From Alteriqipengyuania flavescens (GTDB lineage: Bacteria > Pseudomonadota > Alphaproteobacteria > Sphingomonadales > Sphingomonadaceae), in NCBI RefSeq assembly GCF_030406725.1, contig NZ_CP129107.1:1302001-1366000 (forward strand): DNA of 64,000 nt, written 5' to 3'. The notes under the pieces are model-generated. The model saw only the letters and a list, made by a program, of their open reading frames with translations. It searched no databases and had not been told where the DNA came from. Numbering within the stretch: the stretch's first letter is position 1; each line of letters starts with the position of its first letter. The position numbers and the translations under genes are program-made. This document shows, piece after piece, positions 16,040 through 26,897 of this stretch.

Positions 16040-16942
16040 ATGAACAAGCTGAACAAGCGCCCGGACGAGACCGGCACCGATTTCAACCACCATAGCGTCA
16101 AACGCGTTCTTCATCCGGTTCGCGACCGGGACAATTGGCCACGTTTGGCGCCGGAAGGAGAAGCCGTCCGCCGGATTGCGGTTATCGACTGCGAAACAAC
16201 TGGACTAGCCGTTGAGCGGCATCAGATCATCGAACTGTGCATGGCGATAGTCCTGGTAAACGATGCCGGACGCATCGTTGCTGTCGAAGTCGTCAGGAGC
16301 GGACTGGTCGATCCGGGTCACCCGCTGTCGGCAGAGATCGTGGAACTGACCGGTCTCACCGACACGGAACTTACCGGGCGATCAATCGACGACGATCAAG
16401 TCGCAGAAATGCTGACATCCTGCGATGGTGCCGTGGCCTTCAACGCTGGCTTTGACAGGCCATACATTGAAAAGATGCTTGGGCGGCATGTGCCTGTCCC
16501 GTGGGGCTGCGCAATGGCTGACGTGCCGTGGCGCAAGATCGGGTTTGAGCCGGGACCGCAAGGCTACCTTCTCAATCAGGCTGGTTACTACATGCCTTCA
16601 GCCCACCGCGCGAAGGACGACGTTCTTGCCTTGGTCCAGCTTCTTGATCACGTCTGCGATGATGGCGAGACCGTCATGGCCAAAACGCTGGCGGCGATGG
16701 ATGCGCCAGCGTGGCGCTTCGAGGCGCAGGGGGCGCCATACGGATACAAAGACGATTTGCGCGAGCAACGTTATCGTTGGGCGTGGGGGCGGCTGCATGA
16801 TGTGTGGCACAAGCATGTGCGCGATGAAGCCTACCAGCGAGAGCTTGATTGGTACGTGTCGACCATCGGAAAAGAGCCCGTGATCGTCCCGCTGCCTGCA
16901 AGCGAACGGTATCGGTTCCACACCATGTGGACTCCGGCCTGA
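16040..16942 (+). CDS. DEDDh-type 3'-5' exonuclease
   Basis: 300 residues. The DnaQ-like exonuclease motifs are complete: RRIAVIDCETTGLAVERHQ (Asp, Glu; Exo I), CDGAVAFNAGFDRPYIEKML (Exo II Asp) and SAHRAKDDVLALVQLL (Exo III His and Asp). The N-tail (about 45 residues) and a C-terminal extension rich in Trp and Tyr are not part of the nuclease core. It would trim single-stranded or 3' ends. It opens a run of four same-strand genes containing a second DEDD nuclease, in an accessory region without housekeeping partners, so a plasmid, phage or defence origin is likely. ATG chosen at 16040; no ribosome site stronger than GAGG was seen. Confidence 0.85.
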   Translation: MNKLNKRPDETGTDFNHHSVKRVLHPVRDRDNWPRLAPEGEAVRRIAVIDCETTGLAVERHQIIELCMAIVLVNDAGRIVAVEVVRSGLVDPGHPLSAEIVELTGLTDTELTGRSIDDDQVAEMLTSCDGAVAFNAGFDRPYIEKMLGRHVPVPWGCAMADVPWRKIGFEPGPQGYLLNQAGYYMPSAHRAKDDVLALVQLLDHVCDDGETVMAKTLAAMDAPAWRFEAQGAPYGYKDDLREQRYRWAWGRLHDVWHKHVRDEAYQRELDWYVSTIGKEPVIVPLPASERYRFHTMWTPA

Positions 16943-17042
16943 ACGGGTAAGCGCCTAAAGAAGGCAAGGAATGTGAGCCATCCGGCTGAACGGAAAAAAG
17001 CTCCGGCCAATAGGCCGCCAACCACACAACAAGGAACTACGA

Positions 17043-17582
17043 ATGATCGATCTCGATATCGGCGGGGCATGCCCCCGCCAGCAGCTGACCTGTGCCCTGT
17101 CCCAAGCGCTGGGTCTGCCCACCGAACCCGGCGCTTTCACTGACGCGCTCACAATCGGCACCATGGACTACCCATCCGAACCCGCGCTTGAAATGGTCGC
17201 CCGGGCGGCGATGACGGCGAGGCAGGACTCGCTGCTGGCGATGTTCGCCAACGATCAGACCAGCATCTGCGCTGGGATCGCGCTGATCTACCGGACGAAG
17301 GACGGAGCGCAGATCATGCAGGTCGAGCCGTGCCGCCTGAGCCGTGGAAAGCCGATCCTGCTTGTCACCACCGATCGCCGCCATGCCTTCCGCCTCGACA
17401 AACGCTGTGTGCTGCGATCGTGCGCCGTGCCGTCGAGCGCGAAAGTCGAGCGCGGCGTCGAACGCGCATGGACTGACATCCGCGCTGCCATGATCACGGT
17501 CGAGGTCGATCCTGACCAGTGGGAAGCCGGCTATTTCAGCCTGTTCACCGACGCGCAGGCCTTCGCCGACTTCTTGGCCTGA
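17043..17582 (+). CDS. hypothetical protein between the exonucleases
   Basis: 179 residues, soluble, no recognisable domain. Starts MIDLDIGGACPRQQLTCALS with AAGGAAC just before the ATG. It contains an evenly mixed alpha/beta pattern, two Cys-containing segments (VEPCRLSRGKPILLVTTDRR and DKRCVLRSCAVPSS) and ends QWEAGYFSLFTDAQAFADFL. It follows the first exonuclease by 100 bases. Codon use and length support a real gene. No function is proposed. Confidence 0.65.
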   Translation: MIDLDIGGACPRQQLTCALSQALGLPTEPGAFTDALTIGTMDYPSEPALEMVARAAMTARQDSLLAMFANDQTSICAGIALIYRTKDGAQIMQVEPCRLSRGKPILLVTTDRRHAFRLDKRCVLRSCAVPSSAKVERGVERAWTDIRAAMITVEVDPDQWEAGYFSLFTDAQAFADFLA

Positions 17583-17671
17583 CCAGCTTCACATCGATTA
17601 TCACCAATACGCAGGCGGCGTCTCCAACAGAAGGCGCCGCCTGTCTCGTTTTTCAGAACAGGATTTTCAGC

Positions 17672-18256
17672 ATGCCCCATTCCCATAGACGCCATCCGCG
17701 GGTGCTGTGCTCGCTCGCGATCATCCGCGATCCCGGCGAAAGCAGCCCGCGATCCGCTATACGATCGACCGCCATCTTCACTGTCCGCCGCGAACAAAAG
17801 GGCGGCGCAAGGTTCGCTATCGATCACCGCGCGTTCGATCGGACAGCGAACCGGGCCGATATTCTGGCTGGCGTCGCCGAGCGCATCCCTGCAGGTGCGA
17901 CACTTATCGCGCGGGCATCCCGCACATCGCAGCATTACCTGCGGCACGCATTCGCCTCTGGAGGACCGCTGCCGCCCGCTGACCTGCAGCTGCTCCAGGG
18001 GGATCGTCCGGACCTCGATATTCTCCCGCTCGAATGCGCGAACAGCGTGCTGGAAGAAATTGCGGCCGCATACCGGATCGAGCGAGCCGGGCCCGGTTCG
18101 GACGTCCTGTCGCGATCGCGCAGAGTACCGGACGAAGCGCAGTGCCTTTGGGCGGCGTACCTTTGGTCGCAATGTTCGCCGCACCAGCGGGCGTCGCTCG
18201 TCGCCGCCTGGCAGGCATGGCGAGCGCTCGAGCGGGCGCGCTCACTCCCCTTCTGA
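17672..18256 (+). CDS. hypothetical protein, possibly nuclease-associated
   Basis: 194 residues from the ATG at 17672 (MPHSHRRHPRVLCSLAIIRD), which has AGGA ten bases before it; the frame is open upstream across the previous gene but that part is overlap. Arginine-rich and soluble. The segments RFAIDHRAFDRTANRADILA and RPDLDILPLECANSVLEEIA recall an RNase-H-like layout but without a clear catalytic set. It sits between the unknown protein and the second exonuclease, and the four genes are closely spaced, so a shared function is likely. Family not recognised. Confidence 0.6.
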   Translation: MPHSHRRHPRVLCSLAIIRDPGESSPRSAIRSTAIFTVRREQKGGARFAIDHRAFDRTANRADILAGVAERIPAGATLIARASRTSQHYLRHAFASGGPLPPADLQLLQGDRPDLDILPLECANSVLEEIAAAYRIERAGPGSDVLSRSRRVPDEAQCLWAAYLWSQCSPHQRASLVAAWQAWRALERARSLPF

Positions 18257-18298
18257 CGAAGCGTGATGATGCCAACACTAGATGAAAGGAAAAGCAGA

Positions 18299-19054
18299 AT
18301 GGCAAAAACGTATATCGCGCTCGATGCGGAATTCTTCTGGGACAAGGACCTGTACAAGCAGCACAAGGCTATGGATCCAAAATCAAACCATCGTGCTGTG
18401 GCGGTCAAGAAGGTCATGGCCGCCGGCGTGTTTCAGTTCACCATCGACGAAGAAGGACGGGTGATCACCGGCGAGATCGGCAGCTGGTGCGAGCGGGACT
18501 GGGCTGACGAGGCTGGCGTGGTCACCAGGGTCTTCGATTATCTGCGTGCGAATGACGACAAGCCCGTCATCACCTATGGCGGGTTGGCGACCGACGTGCC
18601 GATCCTGTTGCACGCGAGCATCGCCCACGGCGTCCGGCTGCCACCGCAGCTCATCGACCAGCCTGGCCGGAAAGGCCCGCGCCCTCATCTCGATCTCGGC
18701 CTAATGATGAAAGGGGGAGGTAAAACGTGGACCCATCTCAGCCAGCTTTTGCTGCGCATGGGTGTGCCGTTCGACCTCGTCGCAGCGAAATCGTCCGTTC
18801 CACGCCCGGCCAGCGATGGAGCTTGGCGAAAACTACGCGATCACGTCGAGCTGGACTGTCTTCTGCTCGCCATCGCAAAAATTGGGTGGTTGGTTGCCCA
18901 GGGCACGAATGGCCTACGGCTTGAACCTGCCATCGTAACGCTGGTCGAAGGGTTCTTGCGACGACGTCCGGACCATGGGCTGGCTGGCGAGTTGCGAGCG
19001 TACGTTGGTAGCCTGCACGGCAAAATCGCCGAGGGTTTTGACAACGCTGCTTGA
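18299..19054 (+). CDS. DEDDh exonuclease, PolB-exonuclease-like
   Basis: 251 residues. MAKTYIALDAEFFWDKDLYK carries the Exo I Asp-x-Glu; PVITYGGLATDVPILLHASI carries the Exo II Asp; KLRDHVELDCLLLAIAKIGW carries an Exo III His-x3-Asp. The order and the DLGLMMK segment resemble the stand-alone PolB-type 3'-5' exonuclease-like families. The ATG at 18299 follows AAAGGA at a good distance and is preferred over the ATG at 18263. Two DEDD nucleases in one short gene run is unusual. Substrate unknown. Confidence 0.75.
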   Translation: MAKTYIALDAEFFWDKDLYKQHKAMDPKSNHRAVAVKKVMAAGVFQFTIDEEGRVITGEIGSWCERDWADEAGVVTRVFDYLRANDDKPVITYGGLATDVPILLHASIAHGVRLPPQLIDQPGRKGPRPHLDLGLMMKGGGKTWTHLSQLLLRMGVPFDLVAAKSSVPRPASDGAWRKLRDHVELDCLLLAIAKIGWLVAQGTNGLRLEPAIVTLVEGFLRRRPDHGLAGELRAYVGSLHGKIAEGFDNAA

Positions 19055-19358
19055 GCCTTCCCCATACTTATGCGCCGGACTGGAGAAATTCGGACATCGT
19101 CGGTCCGGCGCAAGAAAAATCAACCTCCGCTGATGCGGGCAGGCGACAGTAACCATTTTTTAAACTGTTCCATGGCAAAGCAGTGTCGCGATGCAGCGTG
19201 CCGGGACAGAACCCCGAGCCGGAGACCTTAATTCGAGTCGCGCTAACCCTGTGAACCCGAACAAACTCGTGCGCGTTCGACTGGCGCTCGAGGTCGCGAA
19301 ATGACATTTTCGACACTGCTGTCCACATCCGTGGTCTCGCTCGCCCAGCGAGGAAACC
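19055..19358. other. intergenic region upstream of the truncated sigma-like gene
   Basis: 304 bases with no credible gene. Contains CGCCGGACTGGAGAAATTCG followed by CATCGTCGGTCCGGCG, an inverted repeat (CGCCGGAC ... GTCCGGCG, about 19071-19106) that could terminate the upstream gene run. The promoter of the sigma-like gene must lie in the remainder. Confidence 0.5.
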
Positions 19359-19841
19359 ATGGCGAAGGCAGCTGCCGGCAACGGCAATGAAATTAAAAAA
19401 CCAAGGAGCGCCTGTCCGAATTCGGGCAGTGCCGCGCATACATCGACGAATAACGCGACACGCTCGTATCTCACGAAGCCCCAGGTTCGCGCAGCAATTG
19501 CGGCGCTCGACCTTCGGGCAAATTCAAAGCTCATGCGAATGGCGCGAATTCGCGCTTTTACCGCCGGGTTCGACACGGAAGACATCCTGCAGGAAGCGAT
19601 TCTACGGACGCTAACGTCACGCAGCTGCCCTGCCGGACTCAAGATGGAGTATTTCTTGATGGCGGTCATGCGTTCGATCGCAAGCGCCATCATTGCCCGG
19701 CGCAAGAGGGACGAAGCTCGTTATTGCAGCGAACTCGACCTAGTGGTGTCGCCGGTGGCACCAGACGAAGCCTGCGAAATCGCCGAACACTCCGATGCTT
19801 GGCGGCAGGCTTTCGACGACGTCGTCGGGGGTTTGACGTGA
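19359..19841 (+). pseudogene. sigma-70-like factor cut before region 4 by an IS3 element
   Basis: 160 residues with a good ribosome site (GAGGAAACC). The middle reads as sigma region 2: LDLRANSKLMRMARIRAFTA, then GFDTEDILQEAILRTLTSRS and MEYFLMAVMRSIASAIIARR. After DAWRQAFDDVVGGL the frame runs straight into the IS3 end and stops within three codons, so the promoter-binding region 4 expected to follow is absent. This is most probably an ECF-like regulator destroyed by the insertion or by a deletion linked to it. The fragment could still be translated. Alternative: an unusual region-2-only protein, less likely given the exact coincidence with the IS border. Confidence 0.7.
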
Positions 19842-19891
19842 CCCCCTGATTTTCCTCCAGTCTCGATTAGAGTCGGGCGGTTGTTGCACTG

Positions 19892-20722
19892 CTACCCAAC
19901 GTCGGACCACTTAGGTCTGGAGTTTTCCGCCTTTCTCATTTCCGGTGGGCTGGATGCACCGGCTGAGTTTGCCAGCATTATCGGGGGGATATTCCCGATC
20001 GCGCTGTGCGGTCGCTCTTCGTTGTAGTGTCTACGCCAGGCCTCCAGTTTTTCGCAAGCATCTTGCAGCGACAGGAACCAATGAGCGTTCAGGCATTCGC
20101 TGCGCAGCTTGCTGTTGAACGCTTCGATAAAGGCATTGTCCGTGGGCTTGCCAGGGCGGGAGAAGTCCAGGATCACACCGCGTTGGTAAGCCCACAGATC
20201 CATGTCCCGAGAGATAAACTCACTGCCATTGTCCACCCTGATCGTCTTCGGATAGCCGATCTTCCTGCATGCCTGATCCAGCGTGGCGACCACGTCCTCA
20301 CCGCGATAGCTGAACCGGGGATCGATCACCGGCGATAGCCGGGAGAACGTATCCACCACCGTCAGGATCCGCAGCTTGCGACCAGTCGCCAGCTCATCGT
20401 GCACGAAGTCCATTGCCCAGACATCGTTCGGTCGGACCGCCGGCGCACGATCCTCTCGCAGCTTCGCCTTCACTCGCCGCTTGGGCGTCTTGTTGCGCAG
20501 CTGCAGGCCCAACTCCCTGTAAAGCCTGTAGACCTTCTTCAGGTTCACATGCCAACCGTCCCGACGCAGGATGTAATACACACGCCGATAACCATAGCGG
20601 ACATGGGTCTCGCAGATCTCCTTGATGCGCTTCTTCAGAAAGGCCGGATCGGTTCGGCGGGACTGGTAGTGATAGGTCGACCGATCAAACTGCAAGGCAG
20701 AACATGCCCTACGGATCGTCAC
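19892..20722 (-). CDS. IS3-family transposase OrfB (DDE catalytic subunit)
   Basis: 276 residues. HTH_21-like start (HVRYGYRRVYYILRRDGWHV), then the rve core with NDVWAMDFVHDELATGRKLR (first Asp), KTIRVDNGSEFISRDMDLWA (second Asp) and PTDNAFIEAFNSKLRSECLN (Glu), giving a complete DDE. The frame is open upstream of the ATG to the orfA overlap (ALRPDRKREIIDAVRQDWQV), so the true product is probably an OrfAB fusion made by -1 frameshifting. Looks intact. Confidence 0.92.
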   Translation of the reverse strand: MTIRRACSALQFDRSTYHYQSRRTDPAFLKKRIKEICETHVRYGYRRVYYILRRDGWHVNLKKVYRLYRELGLQLRNKTPKRRVKAKLREDRAPAVRPNDVWAMDFVHDELATGRKLRILTVVDTFSRLSPVIDPRFSYRGEDVVATLDQACRKIGYPKTIRVDNGSEFISRDMDLWAYQRGVILDFSRPGKPTDNAFIEAFNSKLRSECLNAHWFLSLQDACEKLEAWRRHYNEERPHSAIGNIPPIMLANSAGASSPPEMRKAENSRPKWSDVG

Positions 20723-20772
20723 CTGCCAGTCCTGCCGAACAGCGTCGATAATCTCGCGCTTCCGATCCGGCC

Positions 20773-21069
20773 TTAGAGCGTTGGCCGCGCTTCGCTTGGC
20801 CGTCTGCGACTCCGTTTGATGACATCCTGCAGCATCTCGCGGTCCAGCGTCAGGTCAGCGACGATCCGCTTCAGTCGGCCGTTCTCATCTTCCAGATCAC
20901 GCAGACGTCGCATCTCCGACGGCATCAGCCCCGCGTATTTCTTCTTCCAGTTGAAGTAAGTCGCCTGGCTGATACCTGCCTTACGGCACACCTCCGCCAC
21001 CGGCGTGCCTTCCTCGCCCTGCTTGATGACGAACGCCTTCTGCGCGTCCGTGAACTTCGATGCCTTCAT
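20773..21069 (-). CDS. IS3-family transposase OrfA (DNA-binding subunit)
   Basis: 98 residues: helix-turn-helix in KFTDAQKAFVIKQGEEGTPV and AEVCRKAGISQATYFNWKKK, then a leucine-zipper-like LRDLEDENGRLKRIVADLTL. Ends in EARPTL and is continued in the -1 frame by OrfB, as usual for the family. Intact. Confidence 0.92.
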   Translation of the reverse strand: MKASKFTDAQKAFVIKQGEEGTPVAEVCRKAGISQATYFNWKKKYAGLMPSEMRRLRDLEDENGRLKRIVADLTLDREMLQDVIKRSRRRPSEARPTL

Positions 21070-21113
21070 GCCGTAACTCCTCGTCCAGCCAAGGATGTCT
21101 ACGGCGGAAAACT

Positions 21114-24100
21114 CTAACTGCGAATGGTCCAGTTTTCAGGTGGCAGAGCACTATGGAAGCGCCATCCCAGATGCTCCAGCACGCCTTGACGGAGGCGATC
21201 GCGCTCGCGCGCCCACAAGGCCGAATGGTATGTAGCTCCGTCGCACTCAACCGCCAGCAAATAACTTCCCGGTCTGTCAGGGTGGCGGATGCCCAAATCA
21301 ATCTTGAAGCCTGCTGATCCCACCTGTGGATCTGCAAGGAAACCGAAGGACCGTATGGTGTCCGCGACATCCTCCTCAAAGGGGGTGTCGGCTTCCTCGC
21401 CAGTCGGCATATGCTCGACGAGCTGGCGATGCTTCGCAAATTCGAGGAAACGTTTGAGAACGCGCGGCCCATCCCGTGAAGCGCGACTTACATCAAGTTC
21501 GCCCGGGTCGAAGGAAGCGAAGATTTCACACCTAAGCCTAGCCCGCGTGAAAAGCACATTGAGACGACGTTCGCCGCCTTCGGAGTTAACCGGGCCGAAA
21601 CTCGCGCCGATCATTCTCCCGCCAGGTTCCGTCGGGCCATAGCCGACGCTGATGAAAATCACGTCGCGCTCGTCGCCCTGAACGTTCTCGATATTCTTGA
21701 CGAAGACATCCTCAGCACCGCCTTCGCGGAGGAAATCGTCAAGAATGGCGTCCTTGCGACGAGCAAGTTCAAGGAGTTCGGTGATCGTATTTTTTTGCGT
21801 TGCAGAGAACGTAACTATTCCCAGTGACTGGTCCGGCATCGTCCGTGCGTGATTTGCAACGGCCTCTACCAGAGCTTCGCCCTCCAGCCGATTATCGCGA
21901 CGACCACCCTTGTCATATGCGCCTGGGACCTGGGTGAAAACGAGGCCGTAAGCTGGGTCTTTCTCCAATGGCGAAGGTGGGAGTATCAAGCGGTCCGCGT
22001 AAAATTCGCGGTTTGACACGCGAATGAGCGAAGGATCCCGCGATCGATAGTGCCATTCGAGCAGGCGGGCACCGAGGCCCCGCGCCTCGCACAGGGTCAG
22101 GATGCTTTCCAGTTCTGCCAGCTGGGCGGCGCCACCAAGCAAATCCTCGTCTTCGAGCTGTTCATCGTCGTCTTCATCTTGGCTGGCACTGGTAAGTCGG
22201 TCGAAGAAGGAGGTCGGTGGGAGCTGTTTTTGATCGCCGACGACGACGATCTGGCTAGCACGGGCGATCGCACCGAGCGCATCCTCGGGGCGCACCTGAC
22301 TGGCTTCGTCGATAAGCAACAGATCGAAAGAAAGCATCCCTGGTGTCAGATATTGTGCCACCGAGATGGGGCTCATCAACAGCACCGGTTTAATGCGCTG
22401 GATGGCATTTGGCGCCTCCGAAAACAGGCGACGAAGCGCTTTGTGGCCACGTTTCTTCCCCATTTCGCCGCGCAACACCTTCATTTCTCCCAACGCACCG
22501 CGCGGGAGCTGGCCGAGATGGTTGGCGACAATATGCGTTACGTTGTCCCGCAGATGCTGCTTCTCGAGTTTGGTAAAGTCTGCAACCAGGGCGTTGCGAT
22601 CGACGCTGCTGAGCTCCCGCAACGCCGGTTCGGCGCTTAGTGCACGTTCCCAAATCGCTTCCGCCCTTGCAAATTTGAGTTCAACGACAGCTGCATCGGC
22701 AGCGCATTCCCCGGACGCCATGCGATCGGCGAGAGAGCCAGCGCCAGCGGCGTCTACCTTTGTGCGAGCGTCGATAAGGGCGGCCCACTCTGGATACCGT
22801 TCTATTGCCCCTGACATCTGCGCCAGAGCGCCGGCGATTTCGGCTAGTTGCGCATCGTTCCATCCTTCTTCGAAGCGGTCATCAGCTATCCCGAGACGAT
22901 CGCGAACAAGCGCGACTGATGTCCGTGCCGGACCCGCCAACTGTTTGATCTTATCCACCCAATTTTCGCGCTCCCTGGCTACGGCAGTGGAAACGAGGAA
23001 ATCGGGTTCGGCATCAAGATCGGCGTTGGCTAACGCCACTCGCGCCGCCCATGCCCGGACAGCCTCAATGCCCTCCCAATCGGTCCGCTCGCCGCGCCAG
23101 TTTTCGCCAAGCGCGGCCCGACAAAATTCCTCCTCGTGCCCCCATTCATTCCGGAGCCGGGAAACTTGCAAAAGCCTATCGACTAGCTCCACACGCTCAT
23201 CGGCAGATTTCGGCAGCTGATCGTTTAGCAATCCCGCAAGTTCACGTGAGGCATTGCGATAAGGGCTGCCCCAGCGAGCGAAGAATGATGTTGTCCCTGC
23301 GACGAGCGGGGCGCGAAGATGCGCCACATCACTCGTGAAGGCGTGCTCAATGAAGTGGTCGCTGGCCGCATCGCGTTCTTCGCGCCACCGGCGACCAGAT
23401 GCCAGGGCCTCAGACAAGCGGTCAATGTCACGGCATTGCAGAAGCTCTCTGGCAAGGTTGCCATCGACCTCTTTCAAGCCGGAGAGTGCAACCAAGAGTT
23501 CTTCGACCGGCGCGACCAGGTCGAACCAGCCGCCTTCAGCCAATCCGAGAGAATCCAAAGCGGCATTCATGACGCTATCAAGGGCCGTTACCGCTTCCCG
23601 TGCCTCATCTAGCATCGGCCGCAATCTTGCCTGATCGACCGGCTGAAGCTGCGTCACGGTTACTGTCCGGAACGGATGTTTGGCTGGATCGCCAGCCTCC
23701 TTCAGTGCGCCACCATAAAGCTTGAGTGCATCCACCGCTTTGCTTTCGGCAGCGCGATCCATTTCAGCCAGGCCGTCTGCAGCGAAAGTTGGCGGCGGCG
23801 CTTTCAAGCCCATGAAGCGCGCTTGGCGGCCCAGCATCCCGAACGCCGTTTCGCCTGTATCGCCGATCGGCGAATGGAGAGCCTGGGCGATGGCGTTGAG
23901 CTTGTCTCGGCTATGCTGCAGCGCTTCTGGCCTTGCGGGAATTGCAGGCACGGCGGCACCTGCGTTGAGGGTTCGCTTCAGCTCCTCGAGCACCTGGCGT
24001 TTGTTCGCGCTACGGGAATGCAATTCAAGACAGATGTCTGCCAAGCCGACTTTTACCAACCGATCGTGCACGACCTCCAGTGCGGCCATCTTCTCGGCCA

Positions 24101-25145
24101 CGAACAAGACGGTTTTGCCCTCCTGCGCGGCAGCCGCGATGATGTTGGCGATGGTCTGACTTTTCCCTGTGCCCGGCGGCCCCTGCACGACAAGGTTGCG
24201 ACCAGACCGGGCCTCTTCGATTACTCGGGCCTGGCTTGCATCGGCATCGACTACGTGGAAGATTCTGTCCGGCGGCAAGACATCGTCGAGCTTGTCCTCT
24301 TCGCCAAAAATTGCGTCGTCGTCGCCCTCGAACCCTTCATAAAGGAGGCCTTTGACGAGCTCGTGGGTTTCCAGCGCGCTATCGGGCCAGACATCGATAT
24401 CAAGGTCGCGATACATGAGCAGTTTCGAGAACGAGAAGAAGCCCAGTTGAATGGCATCACGGTCGATTTCCCAGCGATCGCGCTCTTCGACAATTTCCTC
24501 GACCTCGTCGAAGTATTGCGATGGCTGCCAGTCCTCGCCGATTTCAAGTTCGGGAAGAACCAACCCGAAATCGTCCTGCCATCGCTGCTGGAGCGGAAGG
24601 TTCGTAATGAGATCCTCACCGCGCATGCGAATGTCATATGTCGAAGTGCGCTGGTTGCGGACAAGTTCCACCGGAAGAAGGACAAGGGGCGCTTCTCGGC
24701 GAACTTCGGACTTCTCATCCTCAAACCAGGTGACGAAGCCGAGTGCCAGGTAGAGGATGTTTACCCCTTGCTCCTCCTCGGCGGTGCGCGCATCCCGCGC
24801 GATCTTCAGGAGCTTCTTGGCAAGAGCGTCCGGCCCCAGCGGGCTTTCCAGCAAGTTGTCGGTGTAGCGGTTCTCGTCGAAAGTCTCCGTTTCACCCGTA
24901 TCTTCCGCAAGCAGGATTTCCCCCTGCTCGTGTTTGTCCTTGCCAAGGGCGCGAAAGCGCATCGTTTTGCCACTCGGAAGGATGGCGTAGACGTCATCTG
25001 AGCGTTCGTTGATAATATTCACGACGGCGCCGCGCGTGTTCGCCCTGTTGACGTGCACGAGCCGGTTGCGAGTGCCAGTCTCAACCAGCCGGCGCCGCGT
25101 CTCATCGAACAGCTTGCGCACTTGCGGATTGGCCTCGGCGTTCAT
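21114..25145 (-). CDS. giant superfamily-1 helicase with C-terminal Vsr/MTES_1575-type nuclease, 3' end altered by IS3
   Basis: 1343 residues. A DUF4011-like N-terminal part (about 1-160, LVETGTRNRLVHVNRANTRG) leads to the first RecA-like core with Walker A VQGPPGTGKSQT (about 320-331), a long helical insertion, Walker B LLLIDEASQ, QIVVVGDQKQLPPTSFFD, and late motifs LNVLFTRARLRCEIF. At the C-terminus, GFKIDLGIRHP, YLLAVECDGATYHSALWARE and RDRLRQGVLEHLGWRF form an endonuclease fold of the DUF559/Vsr type. Such proteins are recurrent in prokaryotic defence islands. The last residues (SALPPENWTIRS) and the stop come from the IS3 inverted repeat, so the native end (usually 15-30 residues more) is lost. 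Divergent from hsdM. Confidence 0.85.
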   Translation of the reverse strand: MNAEANPQVRKLFDETRRRLVETGTRNRLVHVNRANTRGAVVNIINERSDDVYAILPSGKTMRFRALGKDKHEQGEILLAEDTGETETFDENRYTDNLLESPLGPDALAKKLLKIARDARTAEEEQGVNILYLALGFVTWFEDEKSEVRREAPLVLLPVELVRNQRTSTYDIRMRGEDLITNLPLQQRWQDDFGLVLPELEIGEDWQPSQYFDEVEEIVEERDRWEIDRDAIQLGFFSFSKLLMYRDLDIDVWPDSALETHELVKGLLYEGFEGDDDAIFGEEDKLDDVLPPDRIFHVVDADASQARVIEEARSGRNLVVQGPPGTGKSQTIANIIAAAAQEGKTVLFVAEKMAALEVVHDRLVKVGLADICLELHSRSANKRQVLEELKRTLNAGAAVPAIPARPEALQHSRDKLNAIAQALHSPIGDTGETAFGMLGRQARFMGLKAPPPTFAADGLAEMDRAAESKAVDALKLYGGALKEAGDPAKHPFRTVTVTQLQPVDQARLRPMLDEAREAVTALDSVMNAALDSLGLAEGGWFDLVAPVEELLVALSGLKEVDGNLARELLQCRDIDRLSEALASGRRWREERDAASDHFIEHAFTSDVAHLRAPLVAGTTSFFARWGSPYRNASRELAGLLNDQLPKSADERVELVDRLLQVSRLRNEWGHEEEFCRAALGENWRGERTDWEGIEAVRAWAARVALANADLDAEPDFLVSTAVARERENWVDKIKQLAGPARTSVALVRDRLGIADDRFEEGWNDAQLAEIAGALAQMSGAIERYPEWAALIDARTKVDAAGAGSLADRMASGECAADAAVVELKFARAEAIWERALSAEPALRELSSVDRNALVADFTKLEKQHLRDNVTHIVANHLGQLPRGALGEMKVLRGEMGKKRGHKALRRLFSEAPNAIQRIKPVLLMSPISVAQYLTPGMLSFDLLLIDEASQVRPEDALGAIARASQIVVVGDQKQLPPTSFFDRLTSASQDEDDDEQLEDEDLLGGAAQLAELESILTLCEARGLGARLLEWHYRSRDPSLIRVSNREFYADRLILPPSPLEKDPAYGLVFTQVPGAYDKGGRRDNRLEGEALVEAVANHARTMPDQSLGIVTFSATQKNTITELLELARRKDAILDDFLREGGAEDVFVKNIENVQGDERDVIFISVGYGPTEPGGRMIGASFGPVNSEGGERRLNVLFTRARLRCEIFASFDPGELDVSRASRDGPRVLKRFLEFAKHRQLVEHMPTGEEADTPFEEDVADTIRSFGFLADPQVGSAGFKIDLGIRHPDRPGSYLLAVECDGATYHSALWARERDRLRQGVLEHLGWRFHSALPPENWTIRS

Positions 25146-25343
25146 TCAAATTCCCCTGTTCTACCCTGTGATGGGTAGTCAATTTACTTGCTGAAAATCA
25201 ATATAATGCTGTGGCATTGCGTAAGGCTTATTCGGTTTTCATCGATCACCTACAGCAAGATTGTGCCAATTTGCCTAGATGGGCGTAGCGAGACCCTTTC
25301 CGCCTTGCTATCCCGTCGCAGCCGCATGGTATGAGGGGTAAGA

Positions 25344-26889
<1,546 letters not shown>

Positions 26890-26897
<8 letters not shown>

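Larger units (their letters stand above)
19839..21145 (-). mobile_element. IS3-family insertion sequence
   Basis: About 1.3 kb with overlapping orfA and orfB on the minus strand. The ends show imperfect inverted repeats: TGACCCCCTGATTTT at 19839 onward, and the reverse of the right end, TGCCACCTGAAAACT (from 21145 inward); both sides also share TTAGAGT about 30 bases in. No direct target duplication is seen at these borders (GACG before, GAGC after). Both neighbouring genes lose their 3' ends exactly here. Family features are standard (orfA/orfB, DDE core). Confidence 0.85.

Noticed and set aside
20773-21069. IS3 orfA as an independent regulator
   Set aside because: Its HTH and zipper are standard for IS3 OrfA and it overlaps OrfB in the expected frame.
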